The notes beneath the pieces were generated by a model. It made no database searches, was not told the DNA's origin, and saw only the letters and a program-made list of their open reading frames with translations. DNA of 16,026 nt, taken from Elstera litoralis (GTDB lineage Bacteria; Pseudomonadota; Alphaproteobacteria; Elsterales; Elsteraceae). Shown here in pieces: positions 15,103 through 16,026 of this stretch. The stretch covers positions 1 to 16,026 of the forward strand of contig NZ_LAJY01000244.1 in assembly GCF_000963705.1 (NCBI RefSeq), read 5' to 3'. Every line of letters starts with the position of its first letter. The first letter of the stretch is position 1. The translations under genes were made by a program, and so were the position numbers.

Positions 15103-16026
15103 ATGTCCTATTTCGCCGATCTTCCCACCGCCCAGTTTGAAGGGCCGGACAGCCGCAACCCGCTGGCCTACCGCTATTATCAGCCCGACCGACTGGTGCT
15201 GGGTAAGCCGATGGTGGAGCATTTGCGCCCCTCGGTCTGCTACTGGCATAGCTTCTGTTGGCCGGGCAGCGATGTTTTCGGCGGTGGCACCTTCAACCGT
15301 CCGTGGCACGGGCTGCCCGACACGCTGGAGAGCGCTAGGCTTAAGGCCGACGAAGCCTTCACCTTCTTCCAAAAGACCGGCATTCCCTATTTCGCCTTTC
15401 ACGATGTCGATGCCGTCTCGCTCGGCACGTCGCTGCGCGAAGGCTGGTCGAACCTCGATGCGATTGCTGATTATTTCGCCGAGAAAATGAGCCAGACCGG
15501 CATAAAGCTGCTGTGGGGTACGGCGAACCTTTTCTCCCACCCGCGCTATCAGGCGGGCGGGGCGACCAATCCCGACCCGAACGTTTTCGCCTATGCCGCC
15601 GGCCAAGTCCGCGCGATGCTGGACGTAACGCACCGGCTCGGCGGCGGGAATTACGTGCTCTGGGGCGGCCGCGAAGGCTATGACACGCTGCTGAATACCG
15701 ATATGCGCCAGGAACTCGACCAATTGGGCCGGTTCCTGAATTTGGTGGTGGAGCACAAGCATAAGATCGGCTTCAAGGGCACCATCCTGATCGAGCCGAA
15801 ACCCTGCGAGCCGACCAAACATCAATATGATTTCGATAGCGCAACGGTTCATGCCTTCCTAGCGAACTATGGTTTGCTGGGCGAAGTGAAGCTGAATATC
15901 GAGGTCAATCACGCCACCCTTGCGGGCCATAGTTTCGAGCATGAAATCGCCTACGCCCTGGGTCACAATCTGCTCGGCAGCGTCGATCTCAATCGCGGCG
16001 ACCCGCAAAACGGCTGGGATACCGAC
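15103..16026 (+). CDS. xylA: xylose isomerase, N-terminal 308 codons (runs off the window)
   Basis: XylA converts D-xylose to D-xylulose using divalent metals, the first intracellular step after uptake by XylFHG. ATG 15103 has GAGGAG about 8 bases upstream. Family marks: FHDVD with active-site His100 and Asp103, LLWGTANLFSHPRYQAGGAT, NYVLWGGREGYDTLLNTD, and LIEPKPCEPTKHQYD, where Glu231 matches the metal ligand numbered 232 in E. coli. KLNIEVNHATLAGHSFEHEI and SVDLNRGDPQNGWDTD follow. This is the long, about 440-aa class, so roughly 130 codons lie beyond the window. The visible frame is intact. xylB would be expected next. Confidence 0.96.
   Translation, partial: MSYFADLPTAQFEGPDSRNPLAYRYYQPDRLVLGKPMVEHLRPSVCYWHSFCWPGSDVFGGGTFNRPWHGLPDTLESARLKADEAFTFFQKTGIPYFAFHDVDAVSLGTSLREGWSNLDAIADYFAEKMSQTGIKLLWGTANLFSHPRYQAGGATNPDPNVFAYAAGQVRAMLDVTHRLGGGNYVLWGGREGYDTLLNTDMRQELDQLGRFLNLVVEHKHKIGFKGTILIEPKPCEPTKHQYDFDSATVHAFLANYGLLGEVKLNIEVNHATLAGHSFEHEIAYALGHNLLGSVDLNRGDPQNGWDTD

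Noticed and set aside
10573..16026. Recent horizontal transfer of the xyl cluster
   Set aside because: Base composition and codon choice look the same as in the hut genes, and no integrase, IS element or att-like repeat is visible.

Overview
The window looks like alphaproteobacterial chromosome. It opens with the 3' end of an rRNA operon in the order 23S-5S-initiator tRNA. The DNA is GC-rich, histidine is degraded by the five-step HutF/HutG route, and the sugar-importer ATPase is a short single-cassette type. Rhodospirillales-like affiliation is only a guess; the alphaproteobacterial call is firmer.

Region 1 (1-746, + strand) holds the last bases of 23S rRNA, 5S rRNA inside a processing stem, tRNA-fMet and a strong terminator. 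The spacers carry six copies of a roughly 30-nt two-stem hairpin whose arms change together to keep pairing. This is the least explained structure in the window.

Region 2 (751-8882) is a complete histidine-utilisation locus arranged divergently. hutF and hutC run left on the minus strand; hutI-hutH-hutG-hutU-hutD run right. A 97-bp gap between hutF and hutI holds a probable HutC operator (ATGTCTATACAT) over a -10 box. The pathway is histidine to urocanate (HutH), imidazolonepropionate (HutU), formiminoglutamate (HutI), formylglutamate (HutF), then glutamate plus formate (HutG). HutD is the accessory member and HutC the repressor.

Region 3 (8879-10307, minus strand) has a Qnr-like pentapeptide-repeat protein and an alpha/beta-hydrolase-fold protein with glycine where the nucleophile serine should be.

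Region 4 (10573-16026, + strand) is a D-xylose uptake and catabolism cluster: a ROK regulator, xylF (periplasmic binding protein), xylH (permease), xylG (ATPase) and the first 308 codons of xylA (xylose isomerase). A 25-bp A/T-rich palindrome upstream of xylF is a good candidate ROK operator, and a UUCG-capped hairpin separates xylF from xylH.

Five genes (hutC, hutH, the ROK regulator, xylF, xylH) are each broken by one or two single-base indels, eight in all. The protein on both sides of each break stays well conserved, and the corrected lengths fit the families. I read these mainly as sequence errors rather than decay, but as given the frames are broken, so those genes are typed pseudogene.
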